Positions 8,560 to 17,991 of a stretch of DNA of 64,000 nt are shown piece by piece. The first letter of the stretch is position 1, and each line of letters opens with the position of its first letter. The translations under genes and the position numbers were made by a program. The DNA is from Variovorax sp. OV329 (GTDB lineage Bacteria > Pseudomonadota > Gammaproteobacteria > Burkholderiales > Burkholderiaceae_C): the NCBI RefSeq assembly GCF_900114785.1, contig NZ_FOUG01000003.1:248001-312000 (forward strand). Reading direction: 5' to 3'. A model generated the notes under the pieces. It was given only the letters and a program-made list of their open reading frames with translations. It ran no database searches and was not told where the DNA came from.

Positions 8560-9878
8560 CCACCACCACGACCACCCTGACCCTCAACGAGAGCTGGCTC
8601 TCGCGCCGCAATGCCTTCGACTGGGTGTTCGCCGCGCTGGTGCTGGCCGGCGGGCTGTTTGCCTTCGTGCGCTATGCGCATGCGATGGACGTCTACGAGA
8701 AAGTGATCCTGCTCGGTGCCATGCCGGCGGTCATCTGGCTGGGCTGGTTCTGGCGGCCGCTGGCGGTGCTGGGGCTGGTGGTCGCGGCGGCCTCGCTGCT
8801 GGGCATCACGTCCTACCAGGGCGACCTGGCGCGCGCCGAGAGCGTGTTCTGGCTCAAGTACTTCCTGTCGAGCCAGTCGGCCATCCTCTGGATGAGCGTG
8901 CTCTTCTTCATGAGCACGGCGTTCTACTGGCTGGGCTTCTTCGGTGGGAAGCAGGCCGACGCGCTGGAGGCCATCGGCTCTCGCGTCGCCTGGGCGGCGG
9001 TGGCGCTGGCGCTCACCGGCACCATGGTGCGCTGGTACGAGAGCCACTTGCTGGGCCCGGACATCGGCCACATCCCGGTGAGCAACCTGTACGAAGTCTT
9101 CGTGCTGTTCTGCTGGATCACCACGGTCTTCTACCTCTACTACGAGTCGCACTACAGGACCCGCTCGCTGGGCGCCTTCGTGATGCTGGTGGTCAGCGCG
9201 GCGGTGGGCTTCCTGCTCTGGTACACGCTGGTGCGCGAGGCCCACGAGATCCAGCCGCTGGTGCCTGCGCTGCAGAGCTGGTGGATGAAGCTGCACGTGC
9301 CGGCCAACTTCATCGGCTACGGCACCTTCTCGCTGGCGGCGATGGTGGCCTTCGCCTATCTCATCAAGCAGCAGGCGAGCGAGACCCGCTGGTACAAGCT
9401 CACGCCGATCTGGCTGCTGGGGGTGGCCCTGTGCTTCGTACCGGTGGCCTTCCGCCAGCGCGCGCAGGAGGCCGGCGGCAGCTACTGGGTGGTGTATGCG
9501 GCCATCTCGGCGCTGATCGCCGCCGGCATCCTCTTGGGCCGCAAGCGCATCGCGCAGCGCCTGCCGGCGCCGCAGGTACTGGACGACGTCATGTACAAGG
9601 CCATCACGGTGGGCTTCGCCTTCTTCACCATCGCGACCGTGCTGGGCGCCCTGTGGGCGGCCGATGCCTGGGGCGGCTACTGGAGCTGGGACCCGAAGGA
9701 GACCTGGGCGCTGATCGTCTGGCTCAACTATGCGGCCTGGCTGCACATGCGCCTGGTCAAGGGCCTGCGCGGCACGGTGGCGGCCTGGTGGGCGCTGGCG
9801 GGGCTGGCGGTGACCACCTTCGCCTTCCTGGGCGTCAACATGTTCCTGAGCGGCCTGCACAGCTACGGCACCCTGTAG
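8556..9878 (+). CDS. ccsB: Cytochrome c biogenesis protein CcsB/ResC (CcsA family)
   Basis: This is the partner of ResB in System II cytochrome c maturation. The 440-residue polytopic membrane protein carries the tryptophan-rich haem-handling signature [19 protein letters not shown] in its C-terminal third, plus conserved His residues in flanking helices. ATG 8556 lies within the resB stop codon and gives an N-terminus beginning with a run of threonines. Further upstream in-frame sequence is resB shadow. Confidence 0.94.
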   Translation: MTTTTTTLTLNESWLSRRNAFDWVFAALVLAGGLFAFVRYAHAMDVYEKVILLGAMPAVIWLGWFWRPLAVLGLVVAAASLLGITSYQGDLARAESVFWLKYFLSSQSAILWMSVLFFMSTAFYWLGFFGGKQADALEAIGSRVAWAAVALALTGTMVRWYESHLLGPDIGHIPVSNLYEVFVLFCWITTVFYLYYESHYRTRSLGAFVMLVVSAAVGFLLWYTLVREAHEIQPLVPALQSWWMKLHVPANFIGYGTFSLAAMVAFAYLIKQQASETRWYKLTPIWLLGVALCFVPVAFRQRAQEAGGSYWVVYAAISALIAAGILLGRKRIAQRLPAPQVLDDVMYKAITVGFAFFTIATVLGALWAADAWGGYWSWDPKETWALIVWLNYAAWLHMRLVKGLRGTVAAWWALAGLAVTTFAFLGVNMFLSGLHSYGTL

Positions 9879-9990
9879 GACCGCCTCGGTCATCCTTCGC
9901 GGCTTGAACCATTTCGCCGGTCCGGGTAACCAAACTCGGAAACAGTGCGAAATACAAGCAAACTGCGATTCAAAAAGCGAAAGGCGACCG

Positions 9991-10989
9991 ATGCTGATTC
10001 ATTCCCGCGACAAGGGCTTCGTCCATCCGCATGCCAGCGAAATCACGCCCCGCGGCGTGTATGAAGGGCGGCGCGACCTGCTCAAGCTGATGGCCACCGG
10101 CGCTGCCGGCGCCGCACTGGCTGGCTGGGCCGGACGCGAAGCGCTGGCCGGCGTGACGCCACCCGGCAAGCTGGCGGCCCTGCCCGGCGCTGCATCCTCG
10201 GTGCCCGGCGCGCAGACGATGGAGAAGATCAGCGACTACAAGGACGCCACCAGCTACAACAACTACTACGAGTTCGGCACCGACAAGGGCGACCCGGTGA
10301 AGAACGCCCACACCCTCAAGACCCGCCCCTGGACGGTGGAGGTCGAGGGCCTGGTGAAGAAGCCGGGCAAGTACGCCATCGAGGACCTCATCAAGCTGAG
10401 CGCGCAGGAAGAGCGCATCTACCGACTGCGCTGCGTGGAAGGCTGGTCGATGGTCATCCCCTGGGTGGGCTATTCGCTGGCGGAACTCATCAAGAAGGTC
10501 GAGCCGCAGGGCAACGCCAAGTACGTCGAGTTCGTGACGCTGGCCGACCCCAAGACCATGCCCTTCGTCGGCTCGCGCGTGCTCGACTGGCCCTACGCCG
10601 AAGGCCTGCGCATGGACGAGGCGATGCATCCGCTCACGCTGCTCACCTTCGGCATGTACGGCGAGGTGCTGCCCAACCAGAACGGCGCGCCGGTGCGCAT
10701 CGTGGTGCCGTGGAAGTACGGCTTCAAGTCGGCCAAGTCGATCGTGAAGATCCGCTTCGTCGAAAAAGAGCCGGGCACGGCCTGGAACAAGGCGGCCGCC
10801 AACGAGTACGGCTTCTTCTCCAACGTGAACCCCAACGTGGACCACCCGCGCTGGAGCCAGGCCACCGAGCGGCGCATCGGCGACGGCAGCAGCCTGTTCG
10901 CCAAGCGCCAGAAGACGCTGATGTTCAATGGCTACGAGGCGCAGGTCGGCCAGCTGTATGCGGGCATGGACCTGAAGAAGTTCTACTGA
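9991..10989 (+). CDS. msrP: Protein-methionine-sulfoxide reductase catalytic subunit MsrP (YedY)
   Basis: MsrP is a periplasmic molybdopterin enzyme that repairs methionine sulfoxide in envelope proteins. In the 332-residue protein a twin-arginine signal (RRDLLKL, Arg27-Arg28) is followed by a hydrophobic Ala/Gly stretch, so it is a client of the TatABC system encoded later in this window. Cys148 in [10 protein letters not shown] is the molybdenum ligand. ATG 9991 was chosen because it places the RR motif near the N-terminus; earlier in-frame sequence is unlike the family. msrQ follows 16 bases later. Confidence 0.95.
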   Translation: MLIHSRDKGFVHPHASEITPRGVYEGRRDLLKLMATGAAGAALAGWAGREALAGVTPPGKLAALPGAASSVPGAQTMEKISDYKDATSYNNYYEFGTDKGDPVKNAHTLKTRPWTVEVEGLVKKPGKYAIEDLIKLSAQEERIYRLRCVEGWSMVIPWVGYSLAELIKKVEPQGNAKYVEFVTLADPKTMPFVGSRVLDWPYAEGLRMDEAMHPLTLLTFGMYGEVLPNQNGAPVRIVVPWKYGFKSAKSIVKIRFVEKEPGTAWNKAAANEYGFFSNVNPNVDHPRWSQATERRIGDGSSLFAKRQKTLMFNGYEAQVGQLYAGMDLKKFY

Positions 10990-11005
10990 CGCCGGGCCCT
11001 GGCCG

Positions 11006-11677
11006 ATGAACTCGCTGCTGCTGAACAAGGCGACCAAGCCGCTGGTCTTCCTGCTGTGCCTGCTGCCCTTCGCCTGGCTGGTGTGGGGCATCGTCACCAA
11101 CAACCTCGGCGCCAATCCGGCGGAGTACCTGATCCGTGCGACCGGCGACTGGACCTTGCGCTTCCTGTGCATCGTGCTGGGCGTCACGCCGCTGCGGGTG
11201 ATGTCGAAGACGCCGGCCCTGGCGCGTTTTCGGCGCATGCTGGGCCTGTTCGCCTACTTCTACGTCTGCCTGCACCTGCTGAGCTACGGCCTTTTCGACA
11301 TGGACCTGGACGTGGCCGAGATCGCCAAGGACATCGCCAAGCGGCCCTTCATCCTGGTGGGCTTCAGCGCCTTCGTGCTGCTCACGCCGCTGGCCGCCAC
11401 TTCGTTCAACCGCGCCATCAAGGCGCTGGGCGCGAAGCGCTGGCAGTGGCTGCACAAGCTGGTCTACCTGATCGCCGGGCTGGGCCTGCTGCACTTCTTC
11501 TGGATGCGCGCGGGCAAGAACAACTTCGCCGAGCCGCTGGTCTACGCGGCCATCATCGCGGTGCTGCTGGGCTGGCGCGTGTGGAATGCGACGCGCAAGC
11601 CGCGTGCGCCGGCGTCCGGTCCGGCAAGGCAGCGCACGCAGCTGTCCTCGGCTTCTTCGACGAAGCAGGGCGCCTAG
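11006..11677 (+). CDS. msrQ: Haem-binding membrane subunit MsrQ (YedZ)
   Basis: MsrQ is the inner-membrane b-type cytochrome that passes electrons from the quinone pool or flavin reductase to MsrP. The 223-residue protein has six predicted transmembrane helices and the ferric-reductase-like arrangement of His residues (for example in YVCLHLLSYG and WLHKLVYLIAGLGLLHF). It is the second gene of msrPQ. Its stop codon is separated by one base from the stop of the convergent lysA. Confidence 0.93.
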   Translation: MNSLLLNKATKPLVFLLCLLPFAWLVWGIVTNNLGANPAEYLIRATGDWTLRFLCIVLGVTPLRVMSKTPALARFRRMLGLFAYFYVCLHLLSYGLFDMDLDVAEIAKDIAKRPFILVGFSAFVLLTPLAATSFNRAIKALGAKRWQWLHKLVYLIAGLGLLHFFWMRAGKNNFAEPLVYAAIIAVLLGWRVWNATRKPRAPASGPARQRTQLSSASSTKQGA

Positions 11678-11678
11678 A

Positions 11679-12965
11679 TCAGTCGCCCGCGAGTTCGTTG
11701 CGCATCTGATCTTCGAGCGTCTCGCGGCGGCGGATGAGCGTGGCGCTGCTGCCGCTCACCAGCACCTCGGCCGCGCGGTTGCGGGTGTTGTAGTTGCTGG
11801 CCATGCTCATGCAGTACGCACCGGCCGACAGCACCGCCAGCAGGTCGCCGGCCCGCACGTCCAGCACGCGGTCGCGGCCGATCCAGTCGCCGCTCTCGCA
11901 CACCGGGCCCACCACGTCGTAGGTCTTGGCCGCGTCTCCGTGCCTGGCCGACAGCTGCTCGATGCGGTGGTAGGCCTGGTACATGGCCGGGCGCGGCAGG
12001 TCGTTCATGGCCGCGTCGACGATGCAGAAGTTCTTGTCCTCGCCGGGCTTGGTGTAGAGCACCTCGGTCACGCACACGCCCGCGTTGCCCACCAGCGAGC
12101 GCCCGGGCTCGATGATGAGCTTGCGCTGGCCGAAGCCGCGCGCGTCGATGCGCGCGAGCAGCTGCTGCCACAGGTCGTCGGCCGCGGGCGGCGTGTCGCC
12201 GTTGTAGTCGATGCCCAGGCCGCCGCCGAAGTCGATGTGGTGCAGCGGGATGCCGGCCTCCTCGATGGCCTGCACCAGGTCCAGCACGCGCTCCAGCGCG
12301 TCCAGGTAGGGCGATGCCTCGGTGATCTGCGAGCCGATGTGGCAGTCGATGCCCACCACCTTCAGGCCGGGCAGCGAGGCTGCGTGCTGGTAGGCATGTA
12401 GGGCGCGGTCGTGCGCGATGCCGAACTTGTTGCCCTTCAGGCCGGTGGAGATGTAGGGGTGCGTCTTCGGATCGACGTTGGGGTTGATGCGGATGCTCAC
12501 CGGCGCGCGCCGGCCAGCGGCCACCGCGACCTCGTTGAGCACGTCCAGCTCTTCCTCGCTCTCGACGTTGAAGCAGCCGATGTCGGCGTCGAGCGCCTGG
12601 CGCATTTCGGCGCGCGTCTTGCCCACGCCGGAGAAGATGATCTTCGCGGGCTCGGCGCCGACCGCCAGCACGCGCGCCAGTTCGCCGCCCGAGACGATGT
12701 CGAAGCCGCAGCCCGCCTGAGCGAACACGCGCAGGATGCCCAGCGAGGAGTTCGCCTTCATCGCATAGCAGATGAGCGCGTTGCGCCCTTCGAAGCCGCG
12801 CTGGTAGGCGGCCAGTGCATCGAGCATCCACTGCTTCGAATACACGAAGAGGGGCGTGCCGTGTTCGCGGGCGAGGGTCTGGAGCGACACCTGCTCGACG
12901 TGCAGGGTGTCGCCCAGTCGGGCAATGTGCGGCTGGCCGGGCAGCCGCGGGTTCGGTTCGCTCAT
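11679..12965 (-). CDS. lysA: Diaminopimelate decarboxylase
   Basis: LysA performs the last step of lysine synthesis: PLP-dependent decarboxylation of meso-diaminopimelate. The 428-residue protein has the PLP lysine in YAMKANSS (Lys70), the HIGSQI segment and the GGGLGI phosphate-binding loop. Near the C-terminus CESGDWIGRDR supplies the substrate-binding Cys-Glu. The start ATG 12965 overlaps the stop of the upstream lipoprotein gene, so the two are coupled. Longer open frames in this region come from antisense GC-rich sequence. Confidence 0.96.
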   Translation of the reverse strand: MSEPNPRLPGQPHIARLGDTLHVEQVSLQTLAREHGTPLFVYSKQWMLDALAAYQRGFEGRNALICYAMKANSSLGILRVFAQAGCGFDIVSGGELARVLAVGAEPAKIIFSGVGKTRAEMRQALDADIGCFNVESEEELDVLNEVAVAAGRRAPVSIRINPNVDPKTHPYISTGLKGNKFGIAHDRALHAYQHAASLPGLKVVGIDCHIGSQITEASPYLDALERVLDLVQAIEEAGIPLHHIDFGGGLGIDYNGDTPPAADDLWQQLLARIDARGFGQRKLIIEPGRSLVGNAGVCVTEVLYTKPGEDKNFCIVDAAMNDLPRPAMYQAYHRIEQLSARHGDAAKTYDVVGPVCESGDWIGRDRVLDVRAGDLLAVLSAGAYCMSMASNYNTRNRAAEVLVSGSSATLIRRRETLEDQMRNELAGD

Positions 12966-13234
12966 CGCGAGGCTCCCGTCGGGTTGTTGTTGTTGGTGTT
13001 CGTGCCGTCGGGCTTCTTGTCTTCCGAGGGCGGCTGGCTTTGCTGCGAAGGAGTGGTCGTGGTGCTTTGCTCGCGCGCGGGGATGGGCAGCAGCGCCTGG
13101 GGCAGGGTGGCCCGATTGGCCGCGGCCGGATCGGTGGGCAGGTACAGGGGCCCGCGCTGGCCGCAGCCGGCAAGGCTGACCCCGAGCACCGCAAGGCCAA
13201 TGGCCCTCACTAGAATTTGGCTGACGTTCGACAT
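12962..13234 (-). CDS. lptM: Small lipoprotein, LptM-like (YifL family)
   Basis: This 90-residue lipoprotein has a signal peptide ending in the lipobox LAGC, followed by GQRGPLYLP. That is the hallmark of LptM/YifL, which assists disulfide maturation of the LPS translocon LptD. After the conserved motif the protein is a low-complexity tail with a short Asn-Thr run, unlikely to be folded. It precedes and overlaps lysA, the usual neighbourhood for this family. A TACAAT box sits exactly 6 bases upstream of the start on the minus strand, suggesting a leaderless or nearly leaderless mRNA. Confidence 0.8.
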   Translation of the reverse strand: MSNVSQILVRAIGLAVLGVSLAGCGQRGPLYLPTDPAAANRATLPQALLPIPAREQSTTTTPSQQSQPPSEDKKPDGTNTNNNNPTGASR

Positions 13235-13240
13235 AACAAA

Positions 13241-13246
13241 ATTGTA
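13241..13246 (-). promoter_or_regulatory. -10-like TACAAT, 6 bases before lptM start
   Basis: On the minus strand TACAAT is followed by TTTGTT and then the lptM ATG. A transcript starting 7 bases after this box would begin at or next to the start codon. No good -35 is visible. Confidence 0.4.
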
Positions 13247-13576
13247 ATGACCGACCCCGAGTACATGGACCGCGCAGAAGCCGCACTGGCTGCGATCGAG
13301 CGCGGATGCGACCGCATCAACGACGAAACCGATGCCGACATCGACAACCAGCGGGTGGGCGGCATGATCACCATCACCTTCCCCAACGGCAGCCAGCTGA
13401 TCGTCAACCTGCAGAAACCGCTGCAGGAGATCTGGCTGGCAGCGCGCTCCGGCGGCTACCACTATCGCCATGATGGAAGGCAGTGGGTGGACACCAAGAC
13501 CGGCGCGGAGTTCTTCGAGCAGCTCTCGCGCGAGGCCAGCGCGCAGGGCGGCCAGGCGTTGGCCTTCACCGCGTAG
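13247..13576 (+). CDS. cyaY: Frataxin-like iron donor CyaY
   Basis: CyaY is a frataxin homologue that binds iron and modulates IscS-dependent Fe-S cluster assembly. The 109-residue product begins [14 protein letters not shown]. It has the acidic first helix ([12 protein letters not shown]), the beta-sheet core [16 protein letters not shown], and the conserved [14 protein letters not shown] segment. ATG 13247 was chosen over an upstream TTG because it gives the family N-terminus. It is divergent from the lptM-lysA pair and convergent with mrcA. Confidence 0.94.
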   Translation: MTDPEYMDRAEAALAAIERGCDRINDETDADIDNQRVGGMITITFPNGSQLIVNLQKPLQEIWLAARSGGYHYRHDGRQWVDTKTGAEFFEQLSREASAQGGQALAFTA

Positions 13577-13586
13577 GCAGGCGCCC

Positions 13587-13603
13587 GGCGCGCAGCGCGC
13601 GCC
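13587..13603. terminator. GC-rich hairpin between convergent cyaY and mrcA
   Basis: GGCGCGC and GCGCGCC form a 7-bp stem around AGC, between the two stop codons. There is no T-run on either strand, so its role as a terminator is uncertain. Confidence 0.3.
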
Positions 13604-13605
13604 CC

Positions 13606-16032
13606 TCAGTTGCGGAACAGGTCCAGGATCCGGTTGCGCTCCTCCGGCGGGGGCGGTGCCGAGGGTGCTGCGCCGTTCGTCGCGGACGGATCGGCGCTCA
13701 CCGTTGCCGGCGCGGCTTCCACGCCCAGCGAGGCCACGCCGCGGCCCGGCGCGTAGTCGTCGAAGTACCACTCGCCGCCAACGTTGACCACGCCGCTGGC
13801 CGGCGGGGTCACCTCGGCCACCGGCACGCCCTTGAGTGCGGTCTGCATGTAGTTGATCCAGATCGGCAGGCTCAGGCCGCCGCCGGTTTCCTTGTCGCCC
13901 AGGCTGCGGGGCGTGTCGTAGCCCATCCACGCGATCGCGACCATGCTGGGCTGGAAGCCGGCGAACCAGGCGTCGAGCGAGTCGTTGGTGGTGCCGGTCT
14001 TGCCGTACAGGTCGGGGCGCTTGAGCTGGCGCTGCGCGTTGGCCGCGGTGCCCGAGCGGGCCACTTCCTGCAGCAGGCTGTCCATGATGAAGGCGTTGCG
14101 CGCGGAGATGGCGCGGATCGTCTCGTTGAGCAGCGGCGGCTCCTTCTCGACCAGCACCTTGCCCTTGTGGTCGGTGACCCGCGTGATCAGGTACGGATTG
14201 ACGCGGTAGCCGCCGTTGGCGAACACCGAGTAGCCCACCGCCATCTGCATGGGCGTGACCGAGCCCGAGCCCAGTGCCATCGGCAGGTAGGCCGCATGCT
14301 TCTCGCGGTCGAAGCCGAAGCGGGTGATCCAGTCCTGCGCGTAGTGCGTGCCGATGGACTGCAGGATGCGGATCGACACCATGTTCTTCGACTTGGCCAG
14401 CGCACGGCGCATGGACATGGGGCCGTCGAAGCCGCCGCCGTAGTTCTTGGGTTCCCAGGGCTGGCCGCCGGTGGTGCCGGCGTCGAAGAACAGCGGGCCG
14501 TCGTTGATCACGGTGGCCGGCGTGAAGCCCTTTTCCAGCGCGCCCGAATAGATGAAGGGCTTGAAGCTGGAGCCCGGCTGGCGCCAGGCCTGGGTGACGT
14601 GGTTGAACTTGTTCTTGCCGAAGTCGAAGCCGCCGACCATCGCCTTGACGGCGCCGTCGCGCGGGTCCAGGGCGACGAAGGCGCCTTCGACTTCCGGCAG
14701 CTGGGTGATCTCCCAGGTGTCCTTGGGCGCACGCGCCACGCGGATCACCGCGCCGCGGCGGATCTTGATGTTGGGCTGCGCCTTGTCGGACAGGCCCGTC
14801 TGCACGGGCTTGAGGCCTTCGCCCGTGATGGTGATGGTCTCGCCGTTGCCGCGCACCGCCTGCACTTCCTTGGCCGAGGCCTTGAGCACCACGGCCGCCA
14901 GCACGTCGCCGTTGTCGGGGTGGTCCGCCAGCGCGTCGTCCACCGCGTCGTCCAGCTCGCGCGGGTTGTTGGGCAGGTCGACGAACTTCTCCGGGCCGCG
15001 GTAGTACTGCTTGCGCTCGTAGTCCATGAGGCCCTTGCGCAGCGACTTGTAGGCAGCGGACTGGTCGGCCGCGACCAGCGAGGTGTAGACATTCAGGCCG
15101 CGGGTGTAGGTGGTGTCGCCGTACTGCGCGAACATCAGCTGGCGCACCGTCTCGGCCACGTACTCGGCATGCAGCCGGTCGGGGTCGGAGGCGCCGTCGC
15201 GCAGGCTGGGCTGTTCCTTGCGGGCTTCCTCACCCTGCTGCTCGGTGATGAAGCCGGCGTCGACCATGCGGTCGATCACGTACAGCTGGCGCGCCCGTGC
15301 CCGGCTGGGGTTGTTGACCGGGTTGTTCGCGCCCGGCGCCTTCGGCAAGCCCGCCAGCATGGCGGCCTGGGCGATGGTGATGTCCTTCAGGGGCTTGCCG
15401 AAGTAGGCTTCCGATGCTGCCGAGAAGCCGTAGGCGCGATTGCCCAGGTAGATCTGGTTCAGGTAGATCTCCAGGATCTGGTCCTTGGTCAGCAGGTGCT
15501 CGAGCTTGAAGGTGAGCAGGATCTCGTAGATCTTGCGGGTGAAAGTCTTCTCGGAACTCAGGTAGACGTTGCGCGCCACCTGCATCGAAATGGTGGAGGC
15601 GCCCTGGCTCTTCACGCGGTTCATGTTGGCGATGGCCGCGCGCATCACGCCCTTGTAGTCCACGCCGCCGTGCTCGTAGAAGCGGGCGTCCTCGGCCGCG
15701 AGAACGGCGTCCTTCATCACCTTGGGAATGGTGGAGATCGGCGTGAGATTTCTGCGCTCCTCGCCAAATTCACCAATGAGCACCCCTTCGGACGAGAATA
15801 CGCGCAAGGGCAATTTGGGCCGGTATTCCGACAGCTCGGAAATATCGGGCAGGTTGGGGTAGGCCACGGCCAGCGCGACGGCAATCACGAAAAGCACCGA
15901 GAGTGCGGCGGCAGCGGCCAAGCCAACGCCCCACATCAAGATGCGCAGCACCCACGTCAGCCATGTCGGGCGTCGGGAAGGAGGTGGTGAATTGGACTTG
16001 GAGGGCCCGGAAGGGCGATTCTTATCGGGCAT
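13606..16032 (-). CDS. mrcA: Bifunctional penicillin-binding protein 1A
   Basis: PBP1a polymerises and cross-links peptidoglycan at the outer face of the inner membrane. The 808-residue protein has a proline-rich cytosolic tail and one membrane anchor (about residues 25-55). The GT51 glycosyltransferase domain follows, with EDARFYEHGGVD and QVARNVYLS motifs. The transpeptidase domain carries SSFKP (SXXK Ser), an SKN-type motif (AKSKNMVS) and KTGTTND. It is divergent from pilM, the frequent beta/gammaproteobacterial arrangement. A perfect TATAAT lies 23 bases upstream of its start. Confidence 0.95.
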   Translation of the reverse strand: MPDKNRPSGPSKSNSPPPSRRPTWLTWVLRILMWGVGLAAAAALSVLFVIAVALAVAYPNLPDISELSEYRPKLPLRVFSSEGVLIGEFGEERRNLTPISTIPKVMKDAVLAAEDARFYEHGGVDYKGVMRAAIANMNRVKSQGASTISMQVARNVYLSSEKTFTRKIYEILLTFKLEHLLTKDQILEIYLNQIYLGNRAYGFSAASEAYFGKPLKDITIAQAAMLAGLPKAPGANNPVNNPSRARARQLYVIDRMVDAGFITEQQGEEARKEQPSLRDGASDPDRLHAEYVAETVRQLMFAQYGDTTYTRGLNVYTSLVAADQSAAYKSLRKGLMDYERKQYYRGPEKFVDLPNNPRELDDAVDDALADHPDNGDVLAAVVLKASAKEVQAVRGNGETITITGEGLKPVQTGLSDKAQPNIKIRRGAVIRVARAPKDTWEITQLPEVEGAFVALDPRDGAVKAMVGGFDFGKNKFNHVTQAWRQPGSSFKPFIYSGALEKGFTPATVINDGPLFFDAGTTGGQPWEPKNYGGGFDGPMSMRRALAKSKNMVSIRILQSIGTHYAQDWITRFGFDREKHAAYLPMALGSGSVTPMQMAVGYSVFANGGYRVNPYLITRVTDHKGKVLVEKEPPLLNETIRAISARNAFIMDSLLQEVARSGTAANAQRQLKRPDLYGKTGTTNDSLDAWFAGFQPSMVAIAWMGYDTPRSLGDKETGGGLSLPIWINYMQTALKGVPVAEVTPPASGVVNVGGEWYFDDYAPGRGVASLGVEAAPATVSADPSATNGAAPSAPPPPEERNRILDLFRN

Positions 16033-16055
16033 GTGCGCGGGCGAAGTCGATGCCC

Positions 16056-16061
16056 ATTATA
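16056..16061 (-). promoter_or_regulatory. -10 box of mrcA
   Basis: Minus-strand TATAAT ends 23 bases before the mrcA start codon, giving a leader of about 17 bases. The -35 region is GC-rich and poor. The rest of the 16033-16283 spacer, between divergent mrcA and pilM, shows no convincing pilM promoter. Confidence 0.45.
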
Positions 16062-16283
16062 AAAAACCGGCCCCGCCACAGGCCCCATCCGGGCGTCTAA
16101 AACCCAAGTACTCCAATTTGTGACCTAAGTTACACCAACGCACTTTTACGTCCACTTTTGACAACGAATGTTGCGGAGTGCGCACCTTGTCGCTTGGTTG
16201 CCTGCGGAGCTTGCACTAGCATCAGCCGAAGCCGGAATTTTTACGCACATTTTTCGAATCGTTACAACTCATCGGGATCGAAC

Positions 16284-17363
16284 TTGGCTGCATTTGGTTC
16301 GCTGTTTCGCCGTCAACCCGCGCCGCTGCTCGGGTTGGACGTCAGTTCTTCCAGCGTGAAGCTGGTTGAACTCGGGCGCGACGCGTCGGGCAAGTTGGTG
16401 CTCGAGCGTTGCGCGATCGAGCCGCTGGAGCGCGGCTGGATTACCGACGGCAACGTCGAGAAATTCGACGAAGTCGCCGAAGCGGTGCGCCGCGTGGTCC
16501 GCAAGAGCGGAACGCGTACCAAGCACGCCGCCCTGGCGCTGCCCCCTTCGGCAGTGATCACCAAGAAGATCATCCTTCCCGGTGGCCTGAGCGAGCCGGA
16601 ACTCGAGATCCAGGTCGAGTCCGAGGCGAATCAATACATTCCCTTCTCGCTGGACGAAGTGAGCCTGGACTTCTGTGTGATGGGGCCGGCCAACAACTCC
16701 ACGGGTGACGTCGAGGTGCTGATCGCGGCCTCGCGCAAGGAAAAGGTGCAGGACCGCCAGGGCCTGGCCGAGGCCGCCGGCCTCAAGGCCATGATCCTGG
16801 ACGTCGAGTCCTTCGCGTCCCGCCTGGCGGCTTCGCGCCTGATCGAGCAGTTGCCCGGCCAGGGGCAGGATGCCGTCGTTGCCCTGTTCGAAGTGGGCGC
16901 TTCCACCACCAGCATGCAGGTGCTGCGCAACCAGGAAGTGTTGTACGACCGCGACCAGGCCTTTGGTGGCGCGCAGCTGACCCAGCTGATCGTGCGCCAG
17001 TACGGCTTCTCGGCCGAGGAGGCCGAGACCAAGAAGCGCAGCGGTGACCTGCCGGACGACTATGGCACGGGGGTGCTCAAGCCCTTCGTGGCCAGCATCG
17101 CCCAGGAAATCGCCCGCGCGCTGCAATTCTTCTTCACCAGCACGCCCTACAACCGGGTGGACTACGTGCTGCTGGCCGGTGGCTCGGCTTCGCTGCCGGG
17201 CCTGACCAGCGCCGTGACGCGCCAGACCTCCTTTGCTTGCTCGCTGATCAATCCCTTCGACGGGATGGACATGGCCTCGGGCATCCGCGAGAAGAAGGTC
17301 AAGCGTGAAGCGCCGTCCTACCTGACCTCGTGCGGGCTGGCCATGCGGAGGTTCCAGTCGTGA
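16284..17363 (+). CDS. pilM: Type IV pilus inner-membrane platform protein PilM
   Basis: PilM is the cytoplasmic actin-like ATPase fold protein that binds the N-terminal tail of PilN and links the pilus alignment complex to the motor. The 359-residue product from TTG 16284 starts (M)AAFGSLFRRQPAPLLGLDV. The ATP-binding LGLDVSSSSVKLVEL follows at once, and VDYVLLAGGSASLPGL appears near the C-terminus. No ATG is suitably placed; TTG with an upstream GGGA is the best start. It heads pilMNOPQ. Confidence 0.9.
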   Translation: MAAFGSLFRRQPAPLLGLDVSSSSVKLVELGRDASGKLVLERCAIEPLERGWITDGNVEKFDEVAEAVRRVVRKSGTRTKHAALALPPSAVITKKIILPGGLSEPELEIQVESEANQYIPFSLDEVSLDFCVMGPANNSTGDVEVLIAASRKEKVQDRQGLAEAAGLKAMILDVESFASRLAASRLIEQLPGQGQDAVVALFEVGASTTSMQVLRNQEVLYDRDQAFGGAQLTQLIVRQYGFSAEEAETKKRSGDLPDDYGTGVLKPFVASIAQEIARALQFFFTSTPYNRVDYVLLAGGSASLPGLTSAVTRQTSFACSLINPFDGMDMASGIREKKVKREAPSYLTSCGLAMRRFQS

Positions 17364-17986
17364 TCCTCATCAACCTGCTCCCGCATCGCGAAGCGGCGCG
17401 CAAGCGCCGGCGCGAGAATTTCTATGCTGCGCTCGGTGCCTCGGCGCTGGTGGGCGCCTTGATTGCCGGCGCGGCCTATGTCTGGTTCGAGACGCAGATC
17501 GCGAGCCAGAATTCGCGCAACCAGTTCCTGCAAAGCGAGATCACCAAGCTGGAGTCCGAGATTCGCGAGATTTCGACCCTGCAGGCTGAGATTGCTTCGC
17601 TCCAGGCGCGTCAAAAGGCAGTGGAAGATCTCCAGGGTGACCGCAACATGCCGGTTCACCTGATGAATGAACTGGTGCGCCAGCTGCCTGATGGCGTCTA
17701 TCTGACAAGCATGAAGCAGGACAACCAGCGGGTGACCCTGCAAGGCATGGCGCAGTCCAACGAGCGCGTCTCGGAGCTGCTGCGCAACCTGGGCAACAGC
17801 AGCCCCTGGCTGGTGCAGCCTGAGTTGGTCGAAATCACTGCAGCCACGGTGTCGTTGTCTCCGCGAGACCAGCGCCGGGTGGCCAATTTCACGATGCGTA
17901 TCGGCTTGAAGCGGCCGACTGACGCGAACAAGCCTGCGCAAGGCGCGCCTGCCGGCAAGGTGCCGGCCCCGGCGGCGAAGGGATAA
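17360..17986 (+). CDS. pilN: Type IV pilus assembly protein PilN
   Basis: PilN is a single-pass inner-membrane protein of the alignment subcomplex. The 208-residue product starts at a GTG that overlaps the pilM stop. The conserved N-terminal ILINLLPHRE, which docks into PilM, is followed by a transmembrane segment (about residues 22-42), a coiled coil (45-90) and a ferredoxin-like periplasmic domain. A low-complexity Ala/Pro/Lys tail ends the protein. Confidence 0.93.
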   Translation: MILINLLPHREAARKRRRENFYAALGASALVGALIAGAAYVWFETQIASQNSRNQFLQSEITKLESEIREISTLQAEIASLQARQKAVEDLQGDRNMPVHLMNELVRQLPDGVYLTSMKQDNQRVTLQGMAQSNERVSELLRNLGNSSPWLVQPELVEITAATVSLSPRDQRRVANFTMRIGLKRPTDANKPAQGAPAGKVPAPAAKG

Positions 17987-17991
17987 GGCGT

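Noticed and set aside
16158..16163. TTGACA as -35 of a pilM promoter
   Set aside because: No -10-like hexamer lies 15-19 bases downstream of it.
16158..16283. Extended N-terminus of PilM from 16158
   Set aside because: The 42 extra residues (Cys-rich, then NRYNSSGSN) do not resemble PilM. The family sequence begins at AAFGSLFRR after TTG 16284.
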